A stretch of DNA of 38,910 bases from Pelagibacterium lentulum (GCF_003992625.1 NZ_RZMW01000017.1:1-38910), one strand, 5' to 3'. Shown: positions 25,264-33,824, numbered from the stretch's first letter. Notes: generated by a model not told the origin, from the sequence alone. Translations and numbers: made by a program.

Positions 25264-25621
25264 CAATCGGTCCTACAGCCTCAATGCTGGCCTCAAGGGG
25301 TACGCCGATTGAGGCGCCGCCAGCACCGAAGAGACCCACGATTTGAGTTGCACCCAGCAAAATGCCGCCGACCAGCACGACATACATGAGCCGTCGCGCG
25401 AAATCGTTGAGTTCACCGCCAAAGATCAACATGCCGCCGGCGACCGCGACCGCGGCGAGCGCTATGAAGCCGGCCACCGGGCCGGTGATCGATTGCTGGA
25501 TTTGCTGCAAGGGGCCTTCCCAGGGCAGGCCCCCTCCCCCGCCGCCAGCCAGAGCGGGTTCGATCATGATGAGAGACACTGTGGCGAGGCCGAGCGCGAG
25601 CGAAGCGAGTTTACGCGACAT
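25256..25621 (-). CDS. trbC: Conjugal transfer pilin TrbC (VirB2 family)
   Basis: This is a 121-residue prepilin. A signal peptide ([20 protein letters not shown]) is cut before [11 protein letters not shown], followed by two hydrophobic helices ([19 protein letters not shown] and [20 protein letters not shown]). In IncP and Ti systems this protein is trimmed and made cyclic to form the pilus. Glycine-rich residues after the cleavage site are unusual in extent. It overlaps the end of trbB by 11 bp. Confidence 0.9.
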   Translation of the reverse strand: MSRKLASLALGLATVSLIMIEPALAGGGGGGLPWEGPLQQIQQSITGPVAGFIALAAVAVAGGMLIFGGELNDFARRLMYVVLVGGILLGATQIVGLFGAGGASIGVPLEASIEAVGPIDG

Positions 25622-26594
25622 GTAGCTTTCCCTGAGAACTGTCGGTTGCAGATTTGCCGATTGGCGTGACCTGATAGGCACCGTTGCGGAACCCATCGAC
25701 TTTGATGATTTCCCGAACCACGCGGCCTTGCGGCACGCGTTCGATGGACACGATCAGATCGACCGCCTCCCCGATAACTTCGGGCATCGGGTGTGTCGCC
25801 ACTTCCGCAACAAGCTGTTCGAGGCGCGTGAGCGCCGCGAAGGCCGAATTGGAGTGAACCGTCGTCACACCGCCCGGATGGCCGGTGTTCCACGCCTTGA
25901 GGAGCGTCAGGGCCGCGCCATCGCGAACCTCGCCCACGATGATGCGATCCGGGCGGATCCGCATCGTCGATTTAAGCAAACGGGCCATATCGACCGTATC
26001 GGTCGTATGAAGTGAGACGTGGTTTTCGGCCGAGCACTGGATTTCGGCAGTGTCTTCGAGGATCACTAGGCGGTGATCCGGCGTCACTTCGACCAACTCA
26101 GCCAGGATCGCATTGGTGAGTGTGGTCTTGCCGGTTCCCGTACCGCCCGAAACCACGATGTTGAGGCGATTGGCGATTGCCTCGCGAATGACCTGCACCT
26201 GATGCTCGCCCATTATGCCATCGGAAACATACTGGTCGAGCCGGATCAGCATCGAGGCGCGCTTGCGGATGGTAAAAACCGGCCCCGAGACGGCCGGGGG
26301 AAGAATTCCTTCGAACCGGTGCCCGCCGATTGGCAGTTCGCCGGAGATAATGGGCCGATCGGGGGCGACTTCGGATTTGAGGGCGTGGGCTACCTTGCCG
26401 ATGACGATTTCGGCATCGGAGGGTAACATTGTGCCGGAACGCACGATCCCCTGCCCTACGCGCTCGATGAACAGATTGCCGTTTGGATTCAGCATTATCT
26501 CGACAACGGCAGGATCTTCGAGTGCAGCGCAGATCACACCTCCCAGTGCCTCCCGAAGGCTCGCCCGCAGTCGGCGCGTTGACTCGTTTTTCAT
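25611..26594 (-). CDS. trbB: Conjugal transfer ATPase TrbB (VirB11 family)
   Basis: This is a 327-residue hexameric traffic ATPase. It has Walker [12 protein letters not shown] (about residues 150-158), the Asp box ILEDTAEIQ, the His box ([13 protein letters not shown]) and Walker B-like IIVGEVRDG. It starts at ATG 26594, 11 bp after traI; the frame extends further upstream through traI, where no TrbB similarity exists. It is the first trb gene of the operon. Confidence 0.94.
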   Translation of the reverse strand: MKNESTRRLRASLREALGGVICAALEDPAVVEIMLNPNGNLFIERVGQGIVRSGTMLPSDAEIVIGKVAHALKSEVAPDRPIISGELPIGGHRFEGILPPAVSGPVFTIRKRASMLIRLDQYVSDGIMGEHQVQVIREAIANRLNIVVSGGTGTGKTTLTNAILAELVEVTPDHRLVILEDTAEIQCSAENHVSLHTTDTVDMARLLKSTMRIRPDRIIVGEVRDGAALTLLKAWNTGHPGGVTTVHSNSAFAALTRLEQLVAEVATHPMPEVIGEAVDLIVSIERVPQGRVVREIIKVDGFRNGAYQVTPIGKSATDSSQGKLHVA

Positions 26595-26605
26595 GCGAGC
26601 CCCAA

Positions 26606-27226
26606 TCAGGCGGCCCGTGCCACGATATCCGCCAGACGTGTCGCGTCTTGAGGATAGATGCTGTCGGCCAATTCCTTGCTGATCGGAACTGTGCCGGCGA
26701 TCGCGCGTGTCGCGCCTACCAGTTGTGGTTGGCCAAGGCGGGCAAAGGGCACATCCATGCGACGCAACAGGCGTTCGATACGAATGTCGGTTACAGTAGC
26801 GATGGTCGCATAACCATTGACGACGGCCCAGTCGATCATTCCAGCAATAAGCAATGCGGTCGCGCGATTGAGGCCTGTAAATCCGGCTGCCGCGCAGGCC
26901 GCAGTATCGACGCAAAAACGGCTACTCTCGACCGCCGGTCCCGGAACGGCGTCGAGTTTACTGTCCACAAGAAACGAAAAATTCGAACCGATCATGGTTC
27001 GACCCGACATCGGCAGCATGCGTGAACATCCAAGCGCCCTGCCCTCATCCGAGATTACTGCGATATAGGTTGGGTTAAGCGTGTCGAACTCATCGGTTTC
27101 CAGCCCGTCCTGCACACGAACGTTCCACCCCAACCGATCCTTGAAGACCCGTGCTCTCAAAGCATGGATGTCATTTAGCGTCGACGATGCCGGCTCTGTA
27201 CCCCCTCGTACTTCAATGAGTTTCAC
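26606..27226 (-). CDS. traI: Acyl-homoserine-lactone synthase TraI (LuxI family)
   Basis: This is a 206-residue LuxI-type enzyme that makes an acyl-homoserine lactone from SAM and an acyl-ACP. With GTG 27226 as start, the conserved residues fall at the classical places: Arg24, Phe28, Trp34, Asp45, Asp48, Arg69, Glu100 and Arg103 (ALRARVFKDRLGW, ETDEFD, GCSRMLP, VESSRFCVD). GGGGGGAC lies just upstream of the GTG. It is the first gene of the traI-trb operon, divergent from traR, with a tra-box palindrome between. This is not the relaxase that shares the name TraI. Confidence 0.93.
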   Translation of the reverse strand: MKLIEVRGGTEPASSTLNDIHALRARVFKDRLGWNVRVQDGLETDEFDTLNPTYIAVISDEGRALGCSRMLPMSGRTMIGSNFSFLVDSKLDAVPGPAVESSRFCVDTAACAAAGFTGLNRATALLIAGMIDWAVVNGYATIATVTDIRIERLLRRMDVPFARLGQPQLVGATRAIAGTVPISKELADSIYPQDATRLADIVARAA

Positions 27227-27275
27227 AATGTCCCCCCGTTTTCTTTGCATCACGGCTGCGTCGGTACGGGAAACC

Positions 27276-27289
27276 TTCGCTTTTGCGAA
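27276..27289. promoter_or_regulatory. Small dyad next to the tra box
   Basis: TTCGC-TTTT-GCGAA directly adjoins the palindrome at 27289-27306 and shares the CTTCG half-site. It may be a degenerate second TraR site or chance. It lies between the traI and traR starts. Confidence 0.35.
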
Positions 27290-27306
27290 CTTCGGGAATC
27301 CGAAGT
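27289..27306. promoter_or_regulatory. tra-box-like (LuxR-type) palindrome between traI and traR
   Basis: ACTTCGG-GAAT-CCGAAGT is an 18-bp dyad with perfect 7-bp arms and a 4-bp centre, the size of a TraR binding site. It lies 63 bp upstream of the traI start and in the divergent traI/traR intergenic region, where TraR would activate the transfer operon. Confidence 0.7.
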
Positions 27307-27369
27307 AAACACCGGGGGAACAATCAGGAATAGGTCGTGAAGGGACCAAACCGTAGCCGCAAGGAGCCC

Positions 27370-28113
27370 ATGGCGAAAATGAACCGGCGGACGAAAAAGA
27401 AGGTCAAACCGCTGTTTGACGAACTGCGGGACTGGCTGTCTGTCGCCAACAGCGATCATGACATCAAGACGACCCTGGAGCGCTTTGCGGCACGATACGG
27501 GTTCAGTTGGTTCACCTATCTTGCTGTGAACGATGCCAATGTTCGTGGCCTGTCTAACTATTCTTTGGATTGGCAGGAGCGATATTTGGCCGACCATCTG
27601 GTTGTCATCGACCCGATTCTCGCCGTTGCCCGATCGGCTAAGCGACCATTCGCCTGGTCTGCGGGATCGGTTGCACCCGGTTGGACACGCCGGCAAATAC
27701 AGTTCATGCGCGATGCGGCGGCTGTTGGGATAAGATCCGGAGTGTCGATCCCTATCCATGACGGCTACGGCATAAGGGCTGTCGCGACCTTCTCGGGGTC
27801 GGAAACCGAAGTTGATCGCGAGATTGTTGCTGACGAATTCGACCTGCTTGCGATTGGAGCCTACCTACATGCTTTTCTGGCCCGCAGGGATGATATTGCG
27901 CTTCACGCTGCCAAATGCCCGCTGACCCACTCGCAACTCGAATGCCTGTCGTGGCTCGTCCAAGGGAAAAATAACACAGATGTCGCCTTGATCCGGGGGA
28001 TTTCCACGCGTGCGGTCGAATACCAACTCCAGGCGATTCGTCACAAGCTTGGCGCTTCGACCACGGTTCAGGCGGCTGCAATTGCACTCGACCGACGCTG
28101 GGTAAGCCTGTGA
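27370..28113 (+). CDS. traR: LuxR-family quorum-sensing activator TraR
   Basis: This is a 247-residue activator with an N-terminal acyl-homoserine-lactone-binding domain and a C-terminal GerE helix-turn-helix. The ligand-pocket block SLDWQERYLADHLVVIDPI has the conserved Trp, Tyr and Asp of TraR, followed by FAWSAG. The DNA-binding part reads LTHSQLECLSWLVQGKNNTD and STRAVEYQLQAIRHKL. I use ATG 27370, with AAGGAG close upstream; GTG 27337 and ATG 27379 are alternatives. It is divergent from traI and its stop is 1 bp from that of the converging traM-like gene. Confidence 0.9.
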   Translation: MAKMNRRTKKKVKPLFDELRDWLSVANSDHDIKTTLERFAARYGFSWFTYLAVNDANVRGLSNYSLDWQERYLADHLVVIDPILAVARSAKRPFAWSAGSVAPGWTRRQIQFMRDAAAVGIRSGVSIPIHDGYGIRAVATFSGSETEVDREIVADEFDLLAIGAYLHAFLARRDDIALHAAKCPLTHSQLECLSWLVQGKNNTDVALIRGISTRAVEYQLQAIRHKLGASTTVQAAAIALDRRWVSL

Positions 28114-28114
28114 T

Positions 28115-28399
28115 CTATGCTCTGGGCACGTACCCAAGCGTTATAACGGCCATGTTCAATGCTTTACGCTCGGCCGTGCAGGCCGACTGGGCCTGACGAT
28201 AGCGATTGTACGCCTCTGTTTGCTCGATGTTGGTCGCGGTACCAGCAGCACGCTTTAGCGCCCGGAATGCGCGGTCGGCGGCATTGGTAGCCTGTCGATA
28301 TCTGCGCAGCGCGGCCTTAGCGTCCAGCTCAAGGGCGGTTCGACATTTTCGTCCACCAACTTCGTAGGAATCCAATCTCGTCTCGTTGTTCACGACCAT
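28115..28399 (-). CDS. TraM-like antiactivator of TraR
   Basis: This is a small (94 residues from ATG 28399), basic, helical protein. Its C-terminus ALNMAVITLGYVPRA resembles the ALNTLISILGFIPKV ending of Agrobacterium TraM as I remember it, and the size is right. TraM binds TraR and blocks DNA binding until autoinducer is abundant. It lies tail to tail with traR, the same neighbourhood as on Ti plasmids. An upstream ATG at 28471 would give 118 residues. The assignment rests on the C-terminal motif and context. Confidence 0.6.
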   Translation of the reverse strand: MVVNNETRLDSYEVGGRKCRTALELDAKAALRRYRQATNAADRAFRALKRAAGTATNIEQTEAYNRYRQAQSACTAERKALNMAVITLGYVPRA

Positions 28400-28471
28400 C
28401 CCGTCTATCGGCTTTGAGTGGTTCGCCCCCACTCGCTCTCCTGGTGATCGGGGAGATAGTAAACCGCACAA

Positions 28472-28974
28472 ACACGGTCCCTGTGGCCTTTAGCTCGGAG
28501 AACCTGTTGTATACGCCACAGGCTCCCCGACCATGGGTCCGGGAGTTGGATGCTCTCGCGCATCCGGCTAGTTTGTGCGGGGTTACTACGCCCCAGGACA
28601 GTGCGTGCTGCCCCAGCGATCTGATACCATCAACATCGAGCATTCGCTAGGTGCGACAGGTGGGATCGATTCGGCTTTGGTGAACCGAAAAGGCGACAGG
28701 AGAAGATGCTGTGATAGCTTCAATCCTTCGGGTTGCCGAAGCAGTGACCGTGCTTAGCTGGGGTCTGACTATTGGGAGAGAATGTCTGTAAGTTCTTGGG
28801 ACAACATAAAATTGGGCGCGTGTCTGTACGCGAAAACGCTGAGCACACTCTAGGCCTTTAACTCGCCGTTAACCTTAAATCACTTGCCAGAGAATGGGAA
28901 TCGCTCATACTGGCGCCAGATTAGCCTATTGGTCCAATATGGCGCTATTTTCTTATTCGGGGGACAAAGCGGAG
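28472..28974. other. Non-coding upstream region of repABC
   Basis: About 500 bp without a convincing gene. It holds the second tra-box-like palindrome (28725-28742) and the upstream region of repA. A frame at 28329-28643 on the minus strand has no recognisable product and is not accepted. The AT-richer stretch from 28750 to 28975 probably carries the repA promoter; I could not fix -35 and -10 boxes. Confidence 0.5.
28725..28742. promoter_or_regulatory. Second tra-box-like palindrome, upstream of repA
   Basis: CTTCGG-GTTG-CCGAAG (6-bp perfect arms, 4-bp centre) matches the core of the traI/traR site, CTTCGG-N4-CCGAAG. It lies about 230 bp upstream of repA. On Ti plasmids TraR also activates repABC, which this would parallel. 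Confidence 0.55.
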
Positions 28975-30162
28975 ATGGCATTTCTCCCAAGTTTTGAGTT
29001 TGACGACAAGATCCTCGCCCAAGGGGCCGAGATCTCGCGCAAGCTCGACCAACTGAGGGTCGAGAAGTTTCCGACCGAAGGGCAGAAGACGCTTCGGCGG
29101 TTCTCGATGGCCGAGGTCGCCCATTATCTTGGGATCAGTCCAAACAATCTGAAACGCCTCCATCTCGAAAAGAAAGGCCCCGAGCCGTTCGTCGTTGCCG
29201 GCGGACGGCGCTTTTACTCCGCCGAGCAAATGACTGAGCTGCGTGACTATCTCGATAAGCACGGGCGGTCAGATTCCAAGAAATATGTACCCTACCGCAA
29301 ACCCGGGGAAAAGCTCCAGGTCATTGCGGTCGTCAATTTCAAGGGCGGGTCGGGAAAGACTACCACCACGGCACATTTGGCGCAGCACCTCGCGCTTACG
29401 GGTCACAGGGTCCTAACAGTGGATCTCGATCCGCAGGCTTCACTATCGGCCCTTCACGGCTTCCAGCCCGAACTTGACAAGAACCCTTCGCTCTACAATT
29501 CGATACGGTATGAAGATGCCGCGCCCGTCGAAGACGTTATTCGCAAAACGAATTTTCCGTTGCTCGACATCATCCCTGCGAACCTTGAACTGCAGGAATA
29601 TGAGTACGAGACGCCGCTTGCGATGCAGTCTCCGTCCCAAGAAGGAAAGCGGTTCTTCACGAGGATCGCCAAGGCGTTGGATTCGGTCAGTGACCGCTAT
29701 GACGTCGTGGTCATCGATTGCCCTCCGCAGCTTGGATACCTGACGCTCTCGGCTCTCTCGGCCTCCACTTCGGTTCTGATTACAGTCCATCCGCAGATGC
29801 TGGACCTGATGTCCATGAGTCAGTTTCTGCTGATGCTGGGCAACATCATGCAGTCGATCAAGAAGGCTGGCGCGCAGGTCCAGCTCGATTGGCTGCGCTA
29901 TCTCATCACGCGATACGAACCCACGGACATTCCCCAGGCACAGATGGTTGGCTTCATGCAGTCGATGCTTGCCGAGGAAATCCTGAAGAACCCTATGCTC
30001 AAATCCACGGCGATTTCTGACGCCGGCCTCACCAAGCAGACGCTCTATGAGGTCGAGCGGTCGAACTTCAATCGGGATACTTATGATCGGGCGATCGACA
30101 GCATGGATGCTGTGAATTTCGAGATTCAGGGACTGATTCACCAAGCATGGGGGCGGTTGTGA
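28975..30162 (+). CDS. repA: Plasmid partition ATPase RepA (ParA family)
   Basis: This is a 395-residue ParA-type partition ATPase with an N-terminal DNA-binding helix-turn-helix (RRFSMAEVAHYLGISPNNLK), the deviant Walker A KGGSGKTTTT, the A' motif DLDPQAS and Walker B VVVIDCPPQLG. With RepB it segregates the plasmid and represses its own operon. ATG 28975 gives the usual RepA length; GGGGGA lies 12 bp upstream. ATGs at 28894 and 28939 would add up to 27 residues. Confidence 0.93.
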   Translation: MAFLPSFEFDDKILAQGAEISRKLDQLRVEKFPTEGQKTLRRFSMAEVAHYLGISPNNLKRLHLEKKGPEPFVVAGGRRFYSAEQMTELRDYLDKHGRSDSKKYVPYRKPGEKLQVIAVVNFKGGSGKTTTTAHLAQHLALTGHRVLTVDLDPQASLSALHGFQPELDKNPSLYNSIRYEDAAPVEDVIRKTNFPLLDIIPANLELQEYEYETPLAMQSPSQEGKRFFTRIAKALDSVSDRYDVVVIDCPPQLGYLTLSALSASTSVLITVHPQMLDLMSMSQFLLMLGNIMQSIKKAGAQVQLDWLRYLITRYEPTDIPQAQMVGFMQSMLAEEILKNPMLKSTAISDAGLTKQTLYEVERSNFNRDTYDRAIDSMDAVNFEIQGLIHQAWGRL

Positions 30163-30163
30163 T

Positions 30164-30179
30164 GTTGACTGCCGTCAAA
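30164..30179. promoter_or_regulatory. parS-like site between repA and repB
   Basis: GTTGACTGCCGTCAAA matches the repABC parS consensus GTT-N2-C-N4-G-N2-AAC at all fixed positions but the last, with arms TTGAC and GTCAA. It lies immediately after the repA stop, one of the usual parS positions. Confidence 0.55.
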
Positions 30180-30237
30180 ACCGCCAAAAAAGTACGCGGT
30201 TTCAAGAGCATAAGTCGGATAAGGGAGTGCTAGTCAA

Positions 30238-31248
30238 ATGGCGCGGAAAAATCCCTTTGCGAACATTATGGACAGCGGTGACGCTCCCGGCGAGCGCCCG
30301 GTCGCGCGAGACTACACCTTCAAAGGTGCATCACGCTCGCTCATAAGCTCGATAGACGAAATGGCGGCTCAGGCAGGCAAGCTGCTCGAGGGCGAGACGA
30401 TAATCGAGGTTGACCCAGACCTGGTGGACCAATCCTTCGCCAACGATCGGCTCAACGTGGGTCAGGAAGACTACGAGGCCGACTACGCCCAGGTGCTGGA
30501 GTCGATCCGGAATTCCGGTCAGAACTCCCCGGCCCTCCTTCGTCCCCATCCCGAGCGCTCCGGCCGCTACATGCTGGTCTTCGGACGCCTGCGCTGGCGC
30601 GCCGCGAAGGAGCTTGGTCTCAAGCTCCGCGCTGTCATCAAGGATATCACCGAGCGCGACCATGTGATCGTCCAGGGACAGGAGAACAACGCTCGAGCGA
30701 ACACGTCCTTCATCGAGAAAGCGCTGTTTGCTGCCGACATCGTTCAACGAAAATTCGACGAGGACAACGCAACCGCCCTCGCCGCGATCGGTGTTGATCG
30801 GCCGACACTTTCGAAAATGCTCTCTGTCGCGTCGATACCCCGGGACGTGCTCGAAGCGATCGGCCGCGCCAAGGCCGTCGGTCGTGATCGCTGGTACGAG
30901 CTCAAACTCCTCCTCGACAAGCCCGGCAATGTAGATACAGCCTTGGCTCTGACGTCGAATTCCGATTTTCATGGGATGCCAAGCGAAGCGCGTTTCGATG
31001 CGATCGTCGCGAAGCTGAAAGCGTCAAAGCCACGGCGCCGTGCCGCGTCGGCACCATCCAAACGCACCTGGGCGCCGTCTGATGGGCGTGTTGCCGCGGA
31101 GATGGTGGCCAGTGGCAGGAAATTCACCATCGCCCTCAAGGCGAAGGGGGCCGACGCAACTGCGTTCGGTGACTACCTCTCGGAAAACCTCAGCGAATTG
31201 TATGAGGCTTTCCGTCAGGAAAAACGAGCAACCACAAACGGAGATTGA
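30238..31248 (+). CDS. repB: Plasmid partition protein RepB (ParB family)
   Basis: This is a 336-residue ParB-type centromere-binding protein. The family start MARKNPFANI is followed by the ParB/Srx domain with GRLRWRAAKELG and the box QGQENNARANTSFIEKALFA, then a helix-turn-helix (DRPTLSKMLSVASIP). The C-terminal part carries the RepB dimer region. GGGAG lies 10 bp upstream. It is 75 bp after repA, with the putative parS between. Confidence 0.94.
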   Translation: MARKNPFANIMDSGDAPGERPVARDYTFKGASRSLISSIDEMAAQAGKLLEGETIIEVDPDLVDQSFANDRLNVGQEDYEADYAQVLESIRNSGQNSPALLRPHPERSGRYMLVFGRLRWRAAKELGLKLRAVIKDITERDHVIVQGQENNARANTSFIEKALFAADIVQRKFDEDNATALAAIGVDRPTLSKMLSVASIPRDVLEAIGRAKAVGRDRWYELKLLLDKPGNVDTALALTSNSDFHGMPSEARFDAIVAKLKASKPRRRAASAPSKRTWAPSDGRVAAEMVASGRKFTIALKAKGADATAFGDYLSENLSELYEAFRQEKRATTNGD

Positions 31249-31252
31249 GCGC

Positions 31253-31308
31253 AAAAGAAAAAGGCCCCCGAAACGGCATTTCGGAAGACCTTCTCTTTTA
31301 GTTTGGCG
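31253..31308 (-). ncRNA. Counter-transcribed antisense RNA of the repABC operon (incompatibility RNA)
   Basis: The repB-repC gap should encode a short antisense RNA that limits RepC synthesis. On the minus strand a -35 TTGACT (31343-31338) is 17 bp from GATTCT (31320-31315), a weak -10. Transcription would begin near 31308 and end in the strong hairpin at 31262-31292, followed by a T-rich tract. The resulting length of about 55 nt agrees with known repABC antisense RNAs. The exact ends are predicted, not seen. Confidence 0.7.
31262..31292 (-). terminator. Rho-independent terminator of the antisense RNA
   Basis: The stem halves AGGCCCCCGAAA and TTTCGGAAGACCT pair with some G-U or mismatched positions around a CGGCA loop. 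On the minus strand a run of T interrupted by one C follows. Confidence 0.75.
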
Positions 31309-31413
31309 ACTGAGAGAATCTCACTTCCGCGAATCATAGTCAAGACCGTTCAGGTCGGTTTGAGCGTCGATTCGGCGAGCAGGTTTCTTTTGCCTAGCGA
31401 TAGGTGAAGAAAA

Positions 31414-32727
31414 ATGCAGACGCATACTCCAACGACGCCCTTTGGGCGGCGAGCGATGTCGCTTGGCATGATGGCAAGCCAGGCCGTTGCGAAGGCAGTC
31501 CCGGAAGGGGCGCAGGTCCAGAAATGGAAGGTATTCTATACGATCCGGGAGGCGCGCGACCTCATCGGGGCAACAGACCGCTCGCTGGCCATACTCAACG
31601 CTTTGCTTTCGTTCCATCCGGAAATGGAGCTCTCGGGCGACGGTGAGCTGATTGTCTGGCCGTCGAACGAACAGCTCATGGCTCGTGCCAACGGGATGCC
31701 GGCGACGACGCTGCGCCGCCATCTGGCCGTCCTGGTTGGCTGCGGGTTGATTATCCGCCGGGATAGTCCAAACGGAAAGCGCTTCGCCCGCAAGGGAAGG
31801 GGAGGGCAGGTGGAACAGGCCTACGGGTTCGATCTCTCTCCGATCGTCGCCCGAGCGGAGGAGTTCGAGGAACTGGCAGACGCTGTCCGGGCCGAAAAGA
31901 ACGCCTTTCGGCTTGCCAAGGAACGTCTCACGCTCCTGCGTCGTGACGTCGTCAAGCTCATCGAGACGGGCATTGAGGAGAACGTTCCGGGCAATTGGGG
32001 CAGGGTGCAGCAGTCCTACCAGGTTATTGTCGGACGCTTGCCGCGCTCTGCCCCGCGGCAACTCATCGAGGACATCTGTTGCGATCTCCACGGCCTCTAC
32101 ACGGAAATCCTCGAGGTATTGGAATCGTTCGCAAAAACACAGAATCTGGACGCCAATGAGTCCCATTCTGGTCGTCACATACAGAATTCAAACCCAGACT
32201 CAATATTTGAATCTGAAGATGGCTCTCGAAAAAAGAATGAAGCGGGCGGCAGCGTCGCGGAAACCGACAACGTACGGAGCTTGCCGAAGCGGGAGTTGCC
32301 TTTGGGCATTGTGCTGGACGCCTGCCCGAACATGCGAGAACTGGCGCAAGGTGGCGAAATACGACACTGGCGCGACTTGCTGGCCACCGCGGAATTGGCG
32401 CGGCCGATGCTGGCGATCAGTCCCAGCGCGTGGCGAGACGCCTGCGAGGTCATGGGCGAACAGCATGCTGCCATCACAATTGCTGCGATCTATCAGCGAT
32501 CAGACCAGATTAACAGCGCAGGCGGCTATCTACGCAGCCTGACCGAGAAGGCAAGGGACGGTAAATTCTCGACCTGGCCGATGATCATGGCGCTGCTCAA
32601 CGCAGGCCTCAAGGCGCAGAAAACGCCTGAAACCAGCGCCGGGCCATCGAAGGAGCCAGATGACGATCGTCCAGGACTTCAGGTTTCGGATTCGCTGCTG
32701 AAATCCCTGCAGAAGCCGAGACGATGA
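31414..32727 (+). CDS. repC: Replication initiator RepC
   Basis: This is a 437-residue replication initiator of repABC plasmids. It begins MQTHTPTTPFGRRAMSLGMM, typical of the family, followed by a winged-helix N-terminal domain (GMPATTLRRHLAVLVGCGLI) and a C-terminal RepC domain. AGGTGAAG lies before the ATG. The replication origin of such plasmids lies inside repC; the AT-rich stretch at about 32160-32230 is the likely place. Expression is controlled by the antisense RNA in the leader. Confidence 0.94.
   Translation: MQTHTPTTPFGRRAMSLGMMASQAVAKAVPEGAQVQKWKVFYTIREARDLIGATDRSLAILNALLSFHPEMELSGDGELIVWPSNEQLMARANGMPATTLRRHLAVLVGCGLIIRRDSPNGKRFARKGRGGQVEQAYGFDLSPIVARAEEFEELADAVRAEKNAFRLAKERLTLLRRDVVKLIETGIEENVPGNWGRVQQSYQVIVGRLPRSAPRQLIEDICCDLHGLYTEILEVLESFAKTQNLDANESHSGRHIQNSNPDSIFESEDGSRKKNEAGGSVAETDNVRSLPKRELPLGIVLDACPNMRELAQGGEIRHWRDLLATAELARPMLAISPSAWRDACEVMGEQHAAITIAAIYQRSDQINSAGGYLRSLTEKARDGKFSTWPMIMALLNAGLKAQKTPETSAGPSKEPDDDRPGLQVSDSLLKSLQKPRR
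32160..32235. other. AT-rich segment inside repC, candidate oriV
   Basis: This is a clearly AT-richer run than the surrounding coding sequence (for example AATTCAAACCCAGACTCAAT and nearby), in the part of repC where repABC origins have been mapped. No iteron repeats were noted. The position is inferred from family knowledge. Confidence 0.45.
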
Positions 32728-32735
32728 TGTGCGGC

Positions 32736-33689
32736 TCACCCACCGGCCGGATCAGCGGCACTTTCCGGGGCCTCGGCAATCAGTCCCGACCGACGGGCGC
32801 GGTCGATGAGGTTCTTGACCGAGGAGGGCGACCATTTCGTGCCGCCGCGCGGCGTGCGCTCATGAAGGCGTTCGAGTTGGACAGCCATCTCGCGAAGCGT
32901 GAGATCCGGGTTCGAGGAATGAATACCGGCAACAAGCGTCATCAGCCGGTCCTCGGGAAGCCGCGGCGGAGATTTTCGCAGCAGAGCAGGGCCAGCCAGG
33001 CGCTCGGCAACCAGCCATTTCACGGCGCGTCGAAGCCGCTCCGGCGTCCAGTCGAGACCCCGCTGTTTCAGGACCCGGGCGATATCGTCCCATGTGTGAT
33101 CTGGGCGCATACGCCGAACCGTCGGAAGCCACTGGTTGGCGTTCGCCTGGATACGAGCTCCATAGGCGGCTTTCTGCGCCGCCGTCATCCTGGCCAGCAC
33201 GTCGGGCCGGCGTTCACGGATGCCGGGATTGCCCGGAAGCCGTCCTTTTGCCTTTGCCGCACGGATACCGGCCTTGGTGCGTTCCGAGATCAGCGCGCGT
33301 TCGAGCTGGGCGACGGCACCGAGGACCTGCAGCGAAAACATGCCTTGCGGCGTCGAGGTGTCGATTGGGTCGGTGAGGGAGCGGAAATGCGCTCCTTTTG
33401 TCGTCAGGTCCTCGATCACCTCGAGCAGATGGCTGACAGAACGCGCCAGGCGGTCCAGCCGCACGACGACGAGCGTTTCGCCGGCGCCGATCTCGCGTAC
33501 CAGTTTGGCGAGGGCAGGGCGGGCACGTGATGCACCCGAACCGTGCTCCTGGACGATGGTATCGCAGCCGGCCGAGCGCAGCTCCATCTCCTGGGCTTCG
33601 GTCGCCTGGTCGTCTGTGGAGACGCGCGCGTAGCCGATCAGGCGGCCCTGTGGTCGACGGGAAGAGCGTTTCTGCGCGTCAGCGTACAT
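32736..33689 (-). CDS. Serine recombinase (resolvase/invertase family)
   Basis: This is a serine site-specific recombinase of about 317 residues. The catalytic domain starts RLIGYARVSTDDQ (nucleophile Ser) and contains LVVVRLDRLARS and the helix QLERALISERTKAGIRAAKA. The C-terminal part is longer than a simple resolvase and has a helix-turn-helix-like region (TWDDIARVLKQRGLDWTPER). It may resolve plasmid multimers. The start is uncertain: ATG 33689 is closest to the domain, while ATG 33827 would give 363 residues and sit at a dyad. It is divergent from the antitoxin gene. Confidence 0.85.
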   Translation of the reverse strand: MYADAQKRSSRRPQGRLIGYARVSTDDQATEAQEMELRSAGCDTIVQEHGSGASRARPALAKLVREIGAGETLVVVRLDRLARSVSHLLEVIEDLTTKGAHFRSLTDPIDTSTPQGMFSLQVLGAVAQLERALISERTKAGIRAAKAKGRLPGNPGIRERRPDVLARMTAAQKAAYGARIQANANQWLPTVRRMRPDHTWDDIARVLKQRGLDWTPERLRRAVKWLVAERLAGPALLRKSPPRLPEDRLMTLVAGIHSSNPDLTLREMAVQLERLHERTPRGGTKWSPSSVKNLIDRARRSGLIAEAPESAADPAGG

Positions 33690-33824
33690 TTGCAGCGCCT
33701 GAGAGACTGTTGAGGGGCGGATTTCCAAACCCAGAGGATAAGGATAAACGATCGGATGTGCACGCCTCTGGAGGCAAGCATCACGCCAAGAACTCGAAAA
33801 GGGTTGCAACTCACTCAAGAGCGT

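Noticed and set aside
28329-28643. 104-residue minus-strand frame upstream of repA
   Set aside because: No ribosome site, no recognisable composition, and it overlaps the traM-like gene in a different frame.
28670-28692. TTCGG/CCGAA arms near 28672-28690 as a third tra box
   Set aside because: The arms are only 5 bp and the spacer is about 10 bp, unlike the other two sites.
28786-28800. GTT...AAC sequence near 28786 as parS
   Set aside because: It is 14 bp long and lacks the fixed C and G of the consensus.
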